From Vibrio navarrensis (GTDB lineage Bacteria; Pseudomonadota; Gammaproteobacteria; Enterobacterales; Vibrionaceae): a stretch of 64,000 nucleotides of DNA. Of this stretch, positions 30,015-40,927 are shown in pieces (position 1 is the first letter of the stretch; the number at the start of each line of letters is the position of its first letter). The DNA is taken from NCBI RefSeq assembly GCF_015767675.1, contig NZ_CP065217.1:3162001-3226000 (forward strand). Direction: 5' to 3'. Under the pieces are notes generated by a model. That model saw nothing but the letters and a program-made list of their open reading frames with translations. It searched no databases and was not told the origin of the DNA. The position numbers and the translations under genes were made by a program.

Positions 30015-30644
30015 TTATGCTTTAACAGCTGGTTTGACGATCACGTTACCGCCGGTTGCGCCAGGGACTGCACCTTTAATAAGAAGCAGATTGCGCTCAG
30101 CGTCAACTCGTACGATCTCTAGGTTTTGAGTCGTTACACGCTCAGCACCCATGTGACCTGCCATTTTCTTGCCTTTAAATACGCGACCTGGAGTCTGACA
30201 TTGACCGATAGAACCAGGAGCACGGTGAGACAATGAGTTACCGTGAGTCATATCTTGAGTGCGGAAGTTCCAGCGCTTAACAGTGCCTTGGAAACCTTTA
30301 CCCTTAGATGTACCAGTAACGTCTACTTTCTTAATTTCGTTGAACAATTCAACAGTTAGTTCTGCACCAACTTCGAACTCTTCGCCGTTTTCTAAGCGGA
30401 ATTCCCAAAGACCGCGACCAGCTTCTACACCCGCTTTCGCAAAGTGACCAGCTTCTGGCTTAGTTACACGGTTAGCTTTCTTAGAACCAGTAGTAACTTG
30501 GATTGCTGCATAGCCGTCAGACTCAAGAGATTTAACTTGAGCAACACGGTTCGCTTCAACCTCAACAACTGTTACTGGGATAGAAACGCCTTCTTCAGTA
30601 AATACGCGGGTCATGCCCACTTTACGACCGATTAGACCAATCAT
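30015..30644 (-). CDS. rplC: 50S ribosomal protein L3
   Basis: A 209-residue L3 ([80 protein letters not shown]), an early 23S rRNA assembly protein that contacts the peptidyl transferase centre. The conserved Gln in the central loop is present. Second gene of the S10 operon. Confidence 0.99.
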   Translation of the reverse strand: MIGLIGRKVGMTRVFTEEGVSIPVTVVEVEANRVAQVKSLESDGYAAIQVTTGSKKANRVTKPEAGHFAKAGVEAGRGLWEFRLENGEEFEVGAELTVELFNEIKKVDVTGTSKGKGFQGTVKRWNFRTQDMTHGNSLSHRAPGSIGQCQTPGRVFKGKKMAGHMGAERVTTQNLEIVRVDAERNLLLIKGAVPGATGGNVIVKPAVKA

Positions 30645-30658
30645 TCTTCTAATCTCCC

Positions 30659-31242
<584 letters not shown>

Positions 31243-31247
31243 GATGG

Positions 31248-31275
31248 ATTATACAGATAACAAAATAGCTTGCAA
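31248..31275 (-). promoter_or_regulatory. S10 operon promoter
   Basis: On the minus strand TTGCAA (31270-31275) and a perfect TATAAT (31248-31253) are separated by 16 bases and followed by a CCATCGC discriminator. An AT-rich stretch upstream resembles an UP element. It lies about 280 bases before rpsJ, giving a long leader. Confidence 0.8.
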
Positions 31276-31327
31276 GTGCCGTTTGAAAAATAAACGTTGA
31301 ATAGATAGGGATTAGTGTGAGAACTAG

Positions 31328-31363
31328 AAAAAAGGCATCACCTAGATGGTAAAAGGCGCTGCC
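31328..31363 (-). terminator. Terminator of bfr
   Basis: On the minus strand GGCAGCGCC pairs with GGTGATGCC (one mismatch, one wobble) over a 12-base loop, followed by six T. It lies 60 bases after the bfr stop and separates bfr from the S10 promoter. The remainder of the 450-base gap 30971-31423 is the S10 promoter and leader. Confidence 0.65.
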
Positions 31364-31423
31364 TGATGTTTACAAATTTTTGAAATCGTCTAGCCCCTAT
31401 CATAAATAGAAGTTAGAGTTCAG

Positions 31424-31897
31424 TTATTCTTCGACAAACTGAGCCTGTAAGTAATTTTCTAGTCCAGTCATTTGGATTAAACCAAGCTGCGTTTCTAGCC
31501 AGTCGACATGCTCTTCTTCATCTTCCAATATTTCTTGGAACAGATCTCGGGACACATAATCTCTGGTATCTTCCGCGTAGGCTATGGCATCTTTTAGATC
31601 GGGGATTGCCATCATCTCAAGCTTTAGGTCACACTCAAGCATCTCTTGAGTATTCTCTCCGATCATGAGTTTACCAAGGTCTTGTAGATTGGGGAGCCCT
31701 TCTAAGAATAAGATCCGCTCGATAAGATGATCTGCGTGTTTCATCTCGTCAATCGATTCGTGGTACTCTTTGTCCGCTAAGTGTTTTAAGCCCCAGTCTT
31801 TATACATGCGAGCGTGAAGAAAGTACTGATTGATAGCGACAAGCTCGTTGCCGAGTACTTTGTTGAGATGTTGAATGATGATTGGATCGCCTTTCAT
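31424..31897 (-). CDS. bfr: Bacterioferritin
   Basis: A 157-residue heme-containing ferritin that stores iron as a 24-mer. The ferroxidase ligands Glu18, Glu51, His54 and the later Glu94, Glu127, His130 region ([11 protein letters not shown]) are present, and Met52 is the heme ligand. The ATG at 31897 has a GAGGAGGG ribosome binding site and gives the family length; the frame is open to 31966. It is downstream of bfd, whose product releases its iron. Confidence 0.96.
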   Translation of the reverse strand: MKGDPIIIQHLNKVLGNELVAINQYFLHARMYKDWGLKHLADKEYHESIDEMKHADHLIERILFLEGLPNLQDLGKLMIGENTQEMLECDLKLEMMAIPDLKDAIAYAEDTRDYVSRDLFQEILEDEEEHVDWLETQLGLIQMTGLENYLQAQFVEE

Positions 31898-31975
31898 GAC
31901 ATAGCCCTCCTCTTTGGCTCTATTAACTGTAGAACCAGATATGGAGGAGTCAAAAAAACTCAACACCTATCTATT

Positions 31976-32164
31976 CTAACTCGCCTCTCTGTAGAGAACG
32001 GGCACGATTTCGTTTATCACTTCTTTAGCGGTTCGCACACACTTACCACACTGACTTCCCAGCGCTGTGCACTTTTTTATCCCTCTAATATCCGTCACGC
32101 CTTCTTCCAGCACAAGTTGACGAATCTTCTTATCTGAAACACCGTGGCATAAGCAAACGTACAT
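31976..32164 (-). CDS. bfd: Bacterioferritin-associated ferredoxin
   Basis: A 62-residue [2Fe-2S] protein with ligands Cys4, Cys6, Cys39 and Cys42 (YVCLCHG and SQCGKC). It reduces bacterioferritin heme so that stored iron can be mobilised. The start MYVCLCHG at 32164 matches the family; an ATG four codons upstream is possible. Linked to bfr as in enterics. A weak Fur-like palindrome lies upstream. Confidence 0.94.
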   Translation of the reverse strand: MYVCLCHGVSDKKIRQLVLEEGVTDIRGIKKCTALGSQCGKCVRTAKEVINEIVPVLYREAS

Positions 32165-32206
32165 ATACAAACACAAACGTAATTTATAACACCCACCAAT
32201 AATAAA

Positions 32207-32221
32207 AGAGAATCATTCTTG
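32207..32221. promoter_or_regulatory. Weak Fur-box-like palindrome upstream of bfd
   Basis: AGAGAATCATTCTTG matches about 9 of 14 positions of the 7-1-7 Fur consensus (TGATAAT-N-ATTATCA), with the central AAT-C-ATT exact. It is 43 bases before the bfd start. bfd is Fur-repressed in other bacteria, so the location fits, but the match is modest. The rest of the gap 32165-32485 shows only the tuf terminator. Confidence 0.35.
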
Positions 32222-32400
32222 TTACCAGTCTTATTTGATATGCTAGATAGATCCAATTGTTATTAAGATTGGCAGTGGAAACCACACGGTTTCACTTAGG
32301 CTGGTTGTTCGTGTTTATACATCTAGTTAACAGATTGAAAATGTTGAATATCTATATGCAATGCACAGAAGGATGCGTAGATTTTTTTATAACTAAAATG

Positions 32401-32428
32401 AAAAGAGGAAGCCAAAGCTTCCTCTTTT
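32401..32428 (-). terminator. Terminator of tuf
   Basis: AAAAGAGGAAGC (32401-32412) is perfectly complementary to GCTTCCTCTTTT (32417-32428) with a 4-base loop. On the minus strand its T-ending arm continues into TTTTCATTTT. It lies 58 bases after the tuf stop and could also work in the opposite direction. Confidence 0.85.
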
Positions 32429-32485
32429 CCTGTGCGCTGTTCTTCAAATTGAAGAAGAGTGCAAGATTCCGTTTAACTCAAAGAA

Positions 32486-33670
32486 TTAAGCGAAGATCTT
32501 AGCAACAACACCAGCACCTACTGTACGGCCGCCTTCACGGATCGCGAAACGTAGACCTTCGTCCATCGCGATTGGTGCGATCAACTCAACAATCATCTTG
32601 ATGTTGTCGCCTGGCATTACCATTTCTACGCCTTCTGGTAGTTCGATGTTACCAGTTACGTCAGTTGTACGGAAGTAGAACTGTGGACGGTAGCCTTTGA
32701 AGAATGGAGTATGACGGCCACCTTCATCTTTAGACAGTACGTATACTTCTGACTCGAACTTAGTGTGTGGAGTGATTGAACCTGGCTTAGCAAGTACTTG
32801 GCCACGTTCTACTTCATCACGCTTAGTACCACGTAGTAGCGCACCAACGTTCTCACCCGCACGACCTTCGTCTAGCAGTTTACGGAACATCTCAACACCA
32901 GTACAGGTAGTTGTCGTAGTGTCTTTGATACCTACGATAGCAACTTCGTCACCCACTTTCAGGATACCGCGCTCGATACGGCCAGTTACTACTGTACCAC
33001 GACCTTGGATTGAGAATACGTCTTCGATTGGCATCAGGAACGGCATGTCTACTGCACGCTCTGGCTCTGGGATGTAGTTGTCTAGCGCTTCTGCTAGTTC
33101 TACGATTTTCGCTTCCCACTGCTCTTCGCCGTTTAGTGCGCCTAGTGCAGAACCTTGGATAACTGGTAGGTCATCACCTGGGAAGTCGTACTCAGACAGA
33201 AGTTCACGAACTTCCATTTCGACTAGCTCTAGAAGCTCTTCATCGTCAACCATGTCACATTTGTTCATGAATACGATGATGTATGGGATACCAACCTGAC
33301 GGCCTAGTAGGATGTGCTCACGAGTTTGTGGCATTGGGCCATCTGTTGCTGCAACAACTAGGATACCGCCGTCCATCTGTGCTGCACCAGTGATCATGTT
33401 TTTAACATAGTCAGCGTGTCCAGGACAGTCTACGTGTGCGTAGTGACGGTTTGGTGTGTCGTACTCTACGTGTGAAGTAGAGATTGTGATACCACGCTCA
33501 CGCTCTTCTGGTGCGTTATCGATAGATGCGAAGTCACGTGCTTTACCGCCGTAAACTTTAGCAAGAGTTGTACAGATAGCTGCAGTTAGAGTTGTTTTAC
33601 CGTGGTCAACGTGGCCGATAGTACCAACGTTTACGTGCGGTTTCGTACGTTCAAATTTTTCTTTAGACAC
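32486..33670 (-). CDS. tuf: Elongation factor Tu
   Basis: A 394-residue EF-Tu that delivers aminoacyl-tRNA to the ribosome. G1 GHVDHGKTT (19-27), G3 DCPGHADY (about 81-88) and G4 NKCDM (about 136-140) are intact. It is the last gene of the str operon. Vibrios usually have two tuf copies, so this may be one of a near-identical pair. The 152-base gap to fusA contains a candidate internal promoter. Confidence 0.98.
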   Translation of the reverse strand: MSKEKFERTKPHVNVGTIGHVDHGKTTLTAAICTTLAKVYGGKARDFASIDNAPEERERGITISTSHVEYDTPNRHYAHVDCPGHADYVKNMITGAAQMDGGILVVAATDGPMPQTREHILLGRQVGIPYIIVFMNKCDMVDDEELLELVEMEVRELLSEYDFPGDDLPVIQGSALGALNGEEQWEAKIVELAEALDNYIPEPERAVDMPFLMPIEDVFSIQGRGTVVTGRIERGILKVGDEVAIVGIKDTTTTTCTGVEMFRKLLDEGRAGENVGALLRGTKRDEVERGQVLAKPGSITPHTKFESEVYVLSKDEGGRHTPFFKGYRPQFYFRTTDVTGNIELPEGVEMVMPGDNIKMIVELIAPIAMDEGLRFAIREGGRTVGAGVVAKIFA

Positions 33671-33736
33671 GATCGTGTTCCTTCCTAGTTATGATTCGCC
33701 ACGATCTCTGTTGATCATGACGCGCCAGAAATTGAT

Positions 33737-33765
33737 ATTTTATGCGCCAACGCTCGTCAGCGCAA
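33737..33765 (-). promoter_or_regulatory. Candidate internal promoter for tuf
   Basis: On the minus strand TTGCGC (33760-33765) and TAAAAT (33737-33742) are separated by exactly 17 bases in the fusA-tuf gap. This would allow tuf to be made in excess of fusA, as E. coli does with internal promoters. Only the hexamers support it. Confidence 0.45.
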
Positions 33766-33822
33766 TATTTGGGCGTATTGATCTGTAAAAAAGAGAACAC
33801 TTTTCCCAGATTTACGTCCTGT

Positions 33823-35922
33823 TTAGTAACCGCGTTCTGCAATAATTGCTTCGGCAATATTTTTAGGGACTTCAGCATACTCATGGAATTCCATTGAATA
33901 TGAGGCGCGACCTTGAGTTGCAGAACGTAGGTCGGTTGCATAACCAAACATCTCGGACAGCGGAACCTGGGCGCGAATGATCTTCAGACCCGCAACGCCT
34001 TCATCCATACCTTCGATGATGCCACGACGACGGTTAAGGTCGCCGACTACGTCACCCATCCAGTCTTCCGGTGTGGTTATTTCAACTTTCATCATAGGTT
34101 CAAGAATAACAGGTTGCGCTTCAAGCGCTCCCTTCTTGAATGCCATTGAACCAGCGATTTTAAACGCCATCTCGCTCGAGTCGACATCGTGGTAAGAACC
34201 ATCAAACAGTGTAGCTTTAATATCCAAAACTGGGTAACCAGCCAGAACACCACTATTCATCTGTTCTTCGATACCTTTCGCGACCGGAGCGATGTATTCC
34301 TTAGGAATGGCACCACCAACCACTTCATCAACGAAGACAAAACCTGCACCAAGTTCGGAAGGTTCAAGTTTGATCCACACATGACCGTATTGACCACGGC
34401 CACCAGACTGACGAACAAACTTGCCTTCGACTTCCGCTTTACCACGAATGGTCTCGCGATAAGCAACTTGAGGTTTACCTACGTTGCAATCCACGCTGAA
34501 CTCACGCTTCATGCGATCAACGATGATGTCTAGGTGCAGCTCACCCATACCTGAGATCAACGTTTGACCTGTTTCTGCATCCGTTTCGACACGGAACGAT
34601 GGATCTTCTGCCGCCAGTTTACCTAGCGCGATACCCATTTTTTCTTGATCGGCTTTCGAACGTGGTTCTACCGCGATCTGGATGACAGGTTCAGGGAACT
34701 CCATACGCTCCAGAATCACTTTGTGGTTAACATCGCAAAGTGTGTCGCCGGTAGTAACATCTTTGAGACCAATCGCGGCGGCAATATCACCCGCGCGAAC
34801 TTCTTTGATCTCATCACGCTTATTCGCATGCATCTGGACGATACGACCAAAACGCTCTTTCTTCTGCTTAACCGAGTTGTAAACCGCATCACCCGTATTG
34901 ACTACGCCTGAGTAGACGCGCATAAAGGTCAGCGTACCAACAAACGGGTCAGTCGCAATTTTAAATGCCAGCGCAGAAAACGGTTCGTTGTCGTCAGCAT
35001 GACGCTCAACTTCATTATCGTTTTCATCCACACCTTTAATGGCTGGTACATCTACTGGTGATGGCAGATATTCAATGACGGCATCCAGCACCGCTTGTAC
35101 ACCTTTGTTTTTAAACGCACTACCACAAGTGGCTAGAACAATTTCGTTATTTAGTGTACGCGAGCGCAGACCTTGCTTGATCTCTGTTTCACTCAGTTCA
35201 CCTTCTTCAAGGTATTTGTCCATCAACTCTTCGTTGGCTTCAGCTGCGGCTTCAACTAAGTTGTTGCGCCATTCATTTGCTAGCTCAACCATATCCGCCG
35301 GGATCTCTTCATAAGTGAAGGTCATGCCCTGATCGGCTTCATTCCAGTTGATGAATTTCATCTTGATTAGGTCGATGACACCTTTAAAGTCCTCTTCCGC
35401 ACCAACGTTAAGTTGAATCGGAACAGGGTTAGCACCAAGACGAGTTTTAATTTGTTTCACAACGCGTAGAAAATCTGCACCTGTACGGTCCATTTTGTTA
35501 ACAAATACCATGCGTGGAACATGATATTTATCCGCTTGACGCCATACAGTTTCAGACTGAGGTTCAACACCAGATGCGCCACAGAACACCACCACAGCAC
35601 CATCGAGTACACGAAGTGAACGCTCTACTTCGATAGTAAAGTCAACGTGTCCAGGGGTATCAATGATGTTTACGCGATGATCTTGGAATTGTGCTTCCAT
35701 ACCACGCCAGAAGGTAGTCGTCGCAGCCGAGGTGATTGTGATACCACGCTCCTGCTCCTGCTCCATCCAGTCCATGGTTGCAGCACCATCGTGAACTTCG
35801 CCGATTTTGTGAGAAAGGCCAGTGTAGAACAGAATACGCTCAGTTGTGGTTGTTTTACCTGCATCTACGTGAGCACAGATACCGATGTTACGGTAGCGCT
35901 CAATAGGAGTTTTACGAGCCAC
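33823..35922 (-). CDS. fusA: Elongation factor G
   Basis: A 699-residue translocase GTPase. G1 [13 protein letters not shown] (17-29), G3 DTPGHVDFT (about 88-96) and G4 NKMDR (about 142-146) are followed by domains II-V ([24 protein letters not shown] near 540-565). It is slightly shorter than the E. coli 704-residue protein. Str operon order rpsG-fusA-tuf. A terminator-like hairpin lies between rpsG and this gene. Confidence 0.98.
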   Translation of the reverse strand: MARKTPIERYRNIGICAHVDAGKTTTTERILFYTGLSHKIGEVHDGAATMDWMEQEQERGITITSAATTTFWRGMEAQFQDHRVNIIDTPGHVDFTIEVERSLRVLDGAVVVFCGASGVEPQSETVWRQADKYHVPRMVFVNKMDRTGADFLRVVKQIKTRLGANPVPIQLNVGAEEDFKGVIDLIKMKFINWNEADQGMTFTYEEIPADMVELANEWRNNLVEAAAEANEELMDKYLEEGELSETEIKQGLRSRTLNNEIVLATCGSAFKNKGVQAVLDAVIEYLPSPVDVPAIKGVDENDNEVERHADDNEPFSALAFKIATDPFVGTLTFMRVYSGVVNTGDAVYNSVKQKKERFGRIVQMHANKRDEIKEVRAGDIAAAIGLKDVTTGDTLCDVNHKVILERMEFPEPVIQIAVEPRSKADQEKMGIALGKLAAEDPSFRVETDAETGQTLISGMGELHLDIIVDRMKREFSVDCNVGKPQVAYRETIRGKAEVEGKFVRQSGGRGQYGHVWIKLEPSELGAGFVFVDEVVGGAIPKEYIAPVAKGIEEQMNSGVLAGYPVLDIKATLFDGSYHDVDSSEMAFKIAGSMAFKKGALEAQPVILEPMMKVEITTPEDWMGDVVGDLNRRRGIIEGMDEGVAGLKIIRAQVPLSEMFGYATDLRSATQGRASYSMEFHEYAEVPKNIAEAIIAERGY

Positions 35923-35960
35923 GATTGTATCCTCTTACTAAGGGAATCCTTAGAGTGTAG

Positions 35961-35989
35961 AAAAGTGCTGCGAGAGGACCTCGCAGCAC
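35961..35989 (-). terminator. Terminator-like hairpin between rpsG and fusA
   Basis: GTGCTGCGAG (35965-35974) and CTCGCAGCAC (35980-35989) form a perfect 10-bp stem with a 5-base loop, followed on the minus strand by TTTTC. It lies eight bases after the rpsG stop, inside the str operon, where partial termination would tune the ratio of S12/S7 to EF-G. Confidence 0.65.
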
Positions 35990-35997
35990 AGAAGGCA

Positions 35998-36489
<492 letters not shown>

Positions 36490-36580
36490 TCAGGTTATCC
36501 AAAACTTTTCAGTTTCTTCAAAATTAAAAATAATTTTAGTGTTTGGCCTTACTTAACGCTTCTTACTAAAAAGAAGTGCA

Positions 36581-36958
<378 letters not shown>

Positions 36959-36999
36959 CTAGCTCCTGATTTACTTAAAGTAAGCTTGTGAAAAATCTA

Positions 37000-37029
37000 G
37001 TCCCCAACCCACATGAGCGAGTTAGGGAC
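37000..37029 (-). promoter_or_regulatory. rpsL leader hairpin
   Basis: On the minus strand GTCCCTAAC (37021-37029) pairs with GTTGGGGAC (37000-37008), nine pairs including one wobble, over a 12-base loop. It begins a few bases after the expected transcription start, so it forms at the very 5' end of the str mRNA and could protect it or regulate it. Confidence 0.5.
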
Positions 37030-37034
37030 GCAAA

Positions 37035-37063
37035 ATTCTATGCAGCAGTGAGAAGTGTGTCAA
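37035..37063 (-). promoter_or_regulatory. str operon promoter
   Basis: On the minus strand a perfect -35 TTGACA (37058-37063), a 17-base spacer and -10 TAGAAT (37035-37040) with TTTGCG after it. It lies 80 bases before the rpsL start. This is one of the best sigma-70 matches in the window. Confidence 0.85.
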
Positions 37064-37130
37064 GGAATATGCGAATCTTTTTTGTCCAACACGTAAGCAT
37101 ATTTGATGACATCCCTTTGAGGATAAGGGC

Positions 37131-37406
37131 TTAGTTCCAAGTCAGTGAGTTATCATGCTTTGCTGTCAGCGTAACAAAACCGAGATAATCGACCCGTGAA
37201 AACGAGGGGCTGACTCGCTCTGCCAGACCTCTGGCCAATAAGTCATTATCAAGAACAAAGACATGAAACGGGCGAATTTGTTGAAAATCTCGATGCTGCG
37301 GGTTCGCCGCATAGACCGCGTTTTCAATCAGAATGATCTCATCTTGCTCAGCGACAAGCGAAATAAGCTCGGCAATGGCGGAGACGGATTTGACAATATG
37401 CAGCAT
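37131..37406 (-). CDS. tusB: Sulfur relay protein TusB (DsrH family)
   Basis: A 91-residue DsrH-family protein (MLHIVKSVSAIAELISLV) of the TusBCD complex, which passes persulfide sulfur from TusA to TusE for 2-thiouridine in tRNA. It overlaps nothing and follows tusC by nine bases. The yheO-tusDCB-rpsL order is the same as in E. coli. Confidence 0.9.
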   Translation of the reverse strand: MLHIVKSVSAIAELISLVAEQDEIILIENAVYAANPQHRDFQQIRPFHVFVLDNDLLARGLAERVSPSFSRVDYLGFVTLTAKHDNSLTWN

Positions 37407-37415
37407 ATTTCTCTC

Positions 37416-37772
37416 TCAGAAGGTAAGCAGCTTACCGGCTTGTTGAAGTTTGGCTTGCAACTGCAGTTTATCGATTTGATGGGCTTCGATAACCAAATCC
37501 GCATGCGCTACCCCTCGCTCTATTAGTGACTGGGTACAAACGTAGACTTGCTCGATGTCATAAAGGTCAAACAGTTTCAACATCGGTGCATAGTCTTTGC
37601 TGAGAACACCAGCGGGCTGCTGCCCTTGTAAGAGTTGATAAACCCCATCCCCCATAAAAATCACGCGAATGTCTTCACAGTAGGCAGAGGCGGCGAGAAG
37701 TGCATCAATGCCTTCTCGGCCAGAGGCACTGCTATGCGGCGCAGTACGAAATAAATAGGTTAATTGACTCAA
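37416..37772 (-). CDS. tusC: Sulfur relay protein TusC (DsrF family)
   Basis: A 118-residue DsrE/F-fold protein ([24 protein letters not shown]), TusBCD subunit without a catalytic Cys in the TusD position. Its start overlaps the tusD stop by four bases, showing translational coupling. Confidence 0.9.
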   Translation of the reverse strand: MSQLTYLFRTAPHSSASGREGIDALLAASAYCEDIRVIFMGDGVYQLLQGQQPAGVLSKDYAPMLKLFDLYDIEQVYVCTQSLIERGVAHADLVIEAHQIDKLQLQAKLQQAGKLLTF

Positions 37773-38164
37773 AACTGCACCACCCTATCTTGCACTAACA
37801 TGGCTTCAGCGAGGCTGCCAAGCCCTGCCTGAGTAAAACCCTCAGCTAAATTATGCTGCGTTAAGGCATGCTGCTGGGCCTCTTCTTCTCCGACCACACC
37901 ACGACGAAGCGCCGCCGCGACACAAGTCTCCAGCCGCACTTTGTGCTGTTTGGCAAGCTTTTGCCATGCTTTGACCAAATCAAATTCGTCATTCGCTGGC
38001 ACAGTCAAGCCACTGCCATTGCTGACCCCCTCTTGATAGAAAAAAACACTCACTAAGGTGTGGCCTTGCTCAATCAGCGCGTTCGCAAACTGATAGGCAC
38101 TGCGCGCCGACTGAGTACCATAAACTGGCCCAGTGACTACGAGGGTGTACGTCAATACGCTCAC
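37769..38164 (-). CDS. tusD: Sulfurtransferase TusD (DsrE family)
   Basis: A 131-residue DsrE-like protein, the active subunit of TusBCD. The acceptor cysteine is Cys81 in [24 protein letters not shown] near 41-50 is typical. It overlaps yheO by four bases and tusC by four bases, so all four genes form one unit. Confidence 0.92.
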   Translation of the reverse strand: MSVLTYTLVVTGPVYGTQSARSAYQFANALIEQGHTLVSVFFYQEGVSNGSGLTVPANDEFDLVKAWQKLAKQHKVRLETCVAAALRRGVVGEEEAQQHALTQHNLAEGFTQAGLGSLAEAMLVQDRVVQF

Positions 38165-38883
38165 TTCTCATCATCCTCGGTCTTGCGTTGACGAATGTAG
38201 AGGTAGACCGTGTGCTTGGAGATATTGAGGCGATCCGCCACGCGATTGATGGCGTCTTTGATATCAAAAATGCCTTTATCAAACAGCTCCATGACGATTT
38301 GGCGGTTTTTGGTGTTATTGGAGACCGACTTGTCTGCGTTAATCTCTTCAATGGTCCGTTCTACGGTTTGATCCACCAGCTCTTCCACATCACTGGCAAA
38401 GTTGACCGATGACGCGGCTTGCTTGGCTTCTTCGGTTGGCATGAACGATTGCAGTACCTGAGAAAACGGCGCATCAAGGTTGACGTTGATACACAATAGG
38501 CCAATAACGCGATTTTCCCCATTGCGAATCGCGATGGTGATCGATTTCATCAGCACGCCGCCTTTGGCACGCGTGAAATAGGAACGGGAAAAATTGCGCT
38601 CCGAACCCTCGATGTCCCTTAGCATTTTCAGTGCTAAATCGGTAATGGGTGAACCTACCTGACGCCCGGTATTCTCACCATTAGCAATTTTAATCGCCGA
38701 CGTGTTGAGATCTTCAAGTGAGTGCAGAACGATCTCACAAAAAGGGCCGATCAAACTGGCGATGCCGTCAACGACCGCCTCATAAGATCGCAAAATGATT
38801 TTGTCGTGCTCGGTAAATGGTTTCACGTGAACGGATTCCATCTCGAGCAACATGTCCGCAGTTAATGTTTCTGTAGTTGTCAC
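38161..38883 (-). CDS. yheO: YheO-like transcriptional regulator with PAS-type domain
   Basis: A 240-residue protein with an N-terminal YheO/PAS-like domain ([27 protein letters not shown]) and a C-terminal helix-turn-helix ([27 protein letters not shown]). It closely resembles E. coli YheO in length and sequence. The regulated genes are unknown, though it is coupled to tusDCB. I chose the GTG at 38883 because AAGG lies upstream and the length matches; an in-frame TTG at 38913 is possible. Confidence 0.88.
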   Translation of the reverse strand: MTTTETLTADMLLEMESVHVKPFTEHDKIILRSYEAVVDGIASLIGPFCEIVLHSLEDLNTSAIKIANGENTGRQVGSPITDLALKMLRDIEGSERNFSRSYFTRAKGGVLMKSITIAIRNGENRVIGLLCINVNLDAPFSQVLQSFMPTEEAKQAASSVNFASDVEELVDQTVERTIEEINADKSVSNNTKNRQIVMELFDKGIFDIKDAINRVADRLNISKHTVYLYIRQRKTEDDEK

Positions 38884-38982
38884 TGTTGTAGCCTTCGAGC
38901 GAAAAATCAACAAATTGCTGTAAGTTTATCAGAAATTTTGAACAGAACACCTAGCAAACTCTCGAACTAGTGACTTAGAACA

Positions 38983-39010
38983 AAAAAGGGCCCGAAAAAA
39001 TTCAGGCCCT
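38983..39010 (-). terminator. Terminator of fkpA
   Basis: AGGGCC and GGCCCT (39005-39010 and 38988-38993) form a stem on the minus strand followed by six T. It lies 23 bases after the fkpA stop. Confidence 0.8.
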
Positions 39011-39033
39011 CGTAGATGATAAACCGCGATAAT

Positions 39034-39816
39034 TTACTGCGCGGCGTCACCATTTTCAATCTTCAGCAGTTCCACTTCAAACACCAGCGTTGAGTTTGCT
39101 GGGATGCTTGGTGTGTCTTGCGTGCCGTAAGCCAGTTCAGGCGGGATAACAAACTTGAACTTAGAACCCACAGGCATCAGTTGTACCCCTTCAGTCCAAC
39201 CTGGGATAACACGGTTCAGCGGGAAGGTGGCTGGCTCACCGCGATCGTAAGAGCTGTCGAACTGCTCGCCGTTGGTGAGTGTGCCTTTGTAGTGCACTTG
39301 CACTGTGTCAGTGTCTTTCGGCTTCTCGCCCTCTGCTGGTGTCAGCACTTGGTAAAGTAGGCCAGATTCGGTCTTAACCACGCCTTCTTGTTTCTCAAAC
39401 TCAGCACGGAACTCGTCACCCGCTTTTTTCGCTGCGTCTGCTTTTTCCGCTGATTTCTTCTGCATGGTCTCTGCAACACGCTTATCGAGCGCTTCTAGCG
39501 CAGCACGTGTGTCGGCTTCATTCAGCTCTGGGTTACCCGCAAATACGTGTTCGATCCCTTTAAGAACCAAATCTTTGTTCAGTGTAATGCCAATTTCGCT
39601 TGGCTTGTCTAAGCTGGCGCTTAGGTAGTTTGCAAAAGAGACACCAATGGCGTAAGCCGCTTTGTCATCTTCTGAATTAAATTGAACCGCTTTACCAGTT
39701 TCAGCCTGCACTTGCTCAACTTTTGGCGCAGCGTCTGGTTTTGCTTCTTCATTCTGACAGCCTACCGCCAGCATAACTGTCGCTGCAAGCAGTGACACTT
39801 TTAAAACTGATTTCAT
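39034..39816 (-). CDS. fkpA: FKBP-type peptidyl-prolyl isomerase FkpA, predicted lipoprotein
   Basis: A 260-residue periplasmic chaperone-isomerase. An N-terminal helical dimerisation region (KAAYAIGVSFANYLSASLDK) precedes a Lys/Glu/Ala-rich helix and the FKBP domain ([60 protein letters not shown]). Unlike E. coli FkpA, the signal peptide ends in a lipobox, LAVGC with Cys20, so it should be lipid-anchored. Divergent from the WD40 gene and in the fkpA-slyX-slyD neighbourhood. Confidence 0.93.
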   Translation of the reverse strand: MKSVLKVSLLAATVMLAVGCQNEEAKPDAAPKVEQVQAETGKAVQFNSEDDKAAYAIGVSFANYLSASLDKPSEIGITLNKDLVLKGIEHVFAGNPELNEADTRAALEALDKRVAETMQKKSAEKADAAKKAGDEFRAEFEKQEGVVKTESGLLYQVLTPAEGEKPKDTDTVQVHYKGTLTNGEQFDSSYDRGEPATFPLNRVIPGWTEGVQLMPVGSKFKFVIPPELAYGTQDTPSIPANSTLVFEVELLKIENGDAAQ

Positions 39817-39945
39817 TAAACTCTCCAGTTAATGGGTTAAACCATTGGTTATTGTGCACAAATCTCGTAACAGATTGGTGAAGTCCATCGTTATACCAAT
39901 ATACTAGTGATATGTCTTGGGACACAAACCGGAATATTAGATGTG

Positions 39946-40926
39946 ATGCAAAGAATTTTTCATTCCTCGCTACTGTTGATTGTCATCACCGTGTTAAATG
40001 GCTGTTTTTTTTCCAAGCAGGACGTACAACGCTGGGAGATAGAACCGCAAGGCGCCACCAGTTTCGCACTAAGCCGTGACGGACGCTTTGCTCTGCTTTA
40101 TTCAACTTCTCGCCAACTGGTACTTTGGGATCTGGTGGAAAACAAAGAGCTCTCTCAGTTAGGCGCGCAAGACCCACAAGCCAACGTGGTCTCCAATATT
40201 CGCATTTCAGACAACGGCCGTTTTGCCATTACCGCAACACAAATGAACTTTGCGGTTTGGGATTTGGGCTGGACTCAGGCCCAAGGTCTTTGGTCTATCT
40301 CTGATGGTATTATTCGCGATGCCGATATCAGCAGCAATGGTGAACAAGTGTTGCTTGGTTTGTCTAACGGCAAAGCCATTTACGTCAACTTAGTCAGCGG
40401 CAGACGCATGGAGTTCCTCGCCCATCAAGAAAAAGTCAATTCGGTCGCCCTGTCGTCCAATGGCCGCTTTGCTTTGACGGGAGGAAATGACTATAAAGCC
40501 TATTTGTGGGACACCGAAACCGGGCTGATTTTGCGTACTTTCGAACATGAAGAGCGGGTCAACCGGGTAGCGTTGCAGCGCGATGGCCAATTAGCCTTTA
40601 CCTCTGATGGCGGCAATCAGGCGGTGATTTGGGACTTAACCAGTGGTGAACAGGTGACACAGCTTAAAAGCTGGGCGCGGCAACTGATTTTCTCCACGGC
40701 GCGTTTTTCCGACGATGGTCGCTGGCTGCTCACAGGTACGCCATCTGGGCAGGTAGCACTGTGGAATACCACCAGCGGCAAGCGGAAGGAAAGTTATGAG
40801 GTTGAGCCGCTAAAAGATGCTCGCCCACCGCGCGCGGTAGTGTATGATGCCGCTTTCGATGCTAAGCGCAGAGTAATTACTGCGACATCCGCTGGCATAG
40901 CGCAAGCTTGGACACTAGAGAATTAA
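39946..40926 (+). CDS. WD40-repeat lipoprotein
   Basis: A 326-residue protein with a lipoprotein signal peptide (VLNGC, Cys20) and a beta-propeller of WD40-type repeats. The repeats show as pairs such as FALSRDGRFALLYS...LVLWDL, VALSSNGRFALTGGNDYKAYLWD and ARFSDDGRWLLTGTPSGQVALWN. It is probably a surface or periplasmic scaffold. slyX follows after one base. The frame is open from a GTG at 39907, but MQRIFH at 39946 starts a proper signal peptide. Partners unknown. Confidence 0.85.
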   Translation: MQRIFHSSLLLIVITVLNGCFFSKQDVQRWEIEPQGATSFALSRDGRFALLYSTSRQLVLWDLVENKELSQLGAQDPQANVVSNIRISDNGRFAITATQMNFAVWDLGWTQAQGLWSISDGIIRDADISSNGEQVLLGLSNGKAIYVNLVSGRRMEFLAHQEKVNSVALSSNGRFALTGGNDYKAYLWDTETGLILRTFEHEERVNRVALQRDGQLAFTSDGGNQAVIWDLTSGEQVTQLKSWARQLIFSTARFSDDGRWLLTGTPSGQVALWNTTSGKRKESYEVEPLKDARPPRAVVYDAAFDAKRRVITATSAGIAQAWTLEN

Positions 40927-40927
40927 C

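Noticed and set aside
32257..32502. 81-residue plus-strand ORF between bfd and tuf
   Set aside because: It crosses the tuf terminator and ends inside tuf, so it is unlikely to be real.
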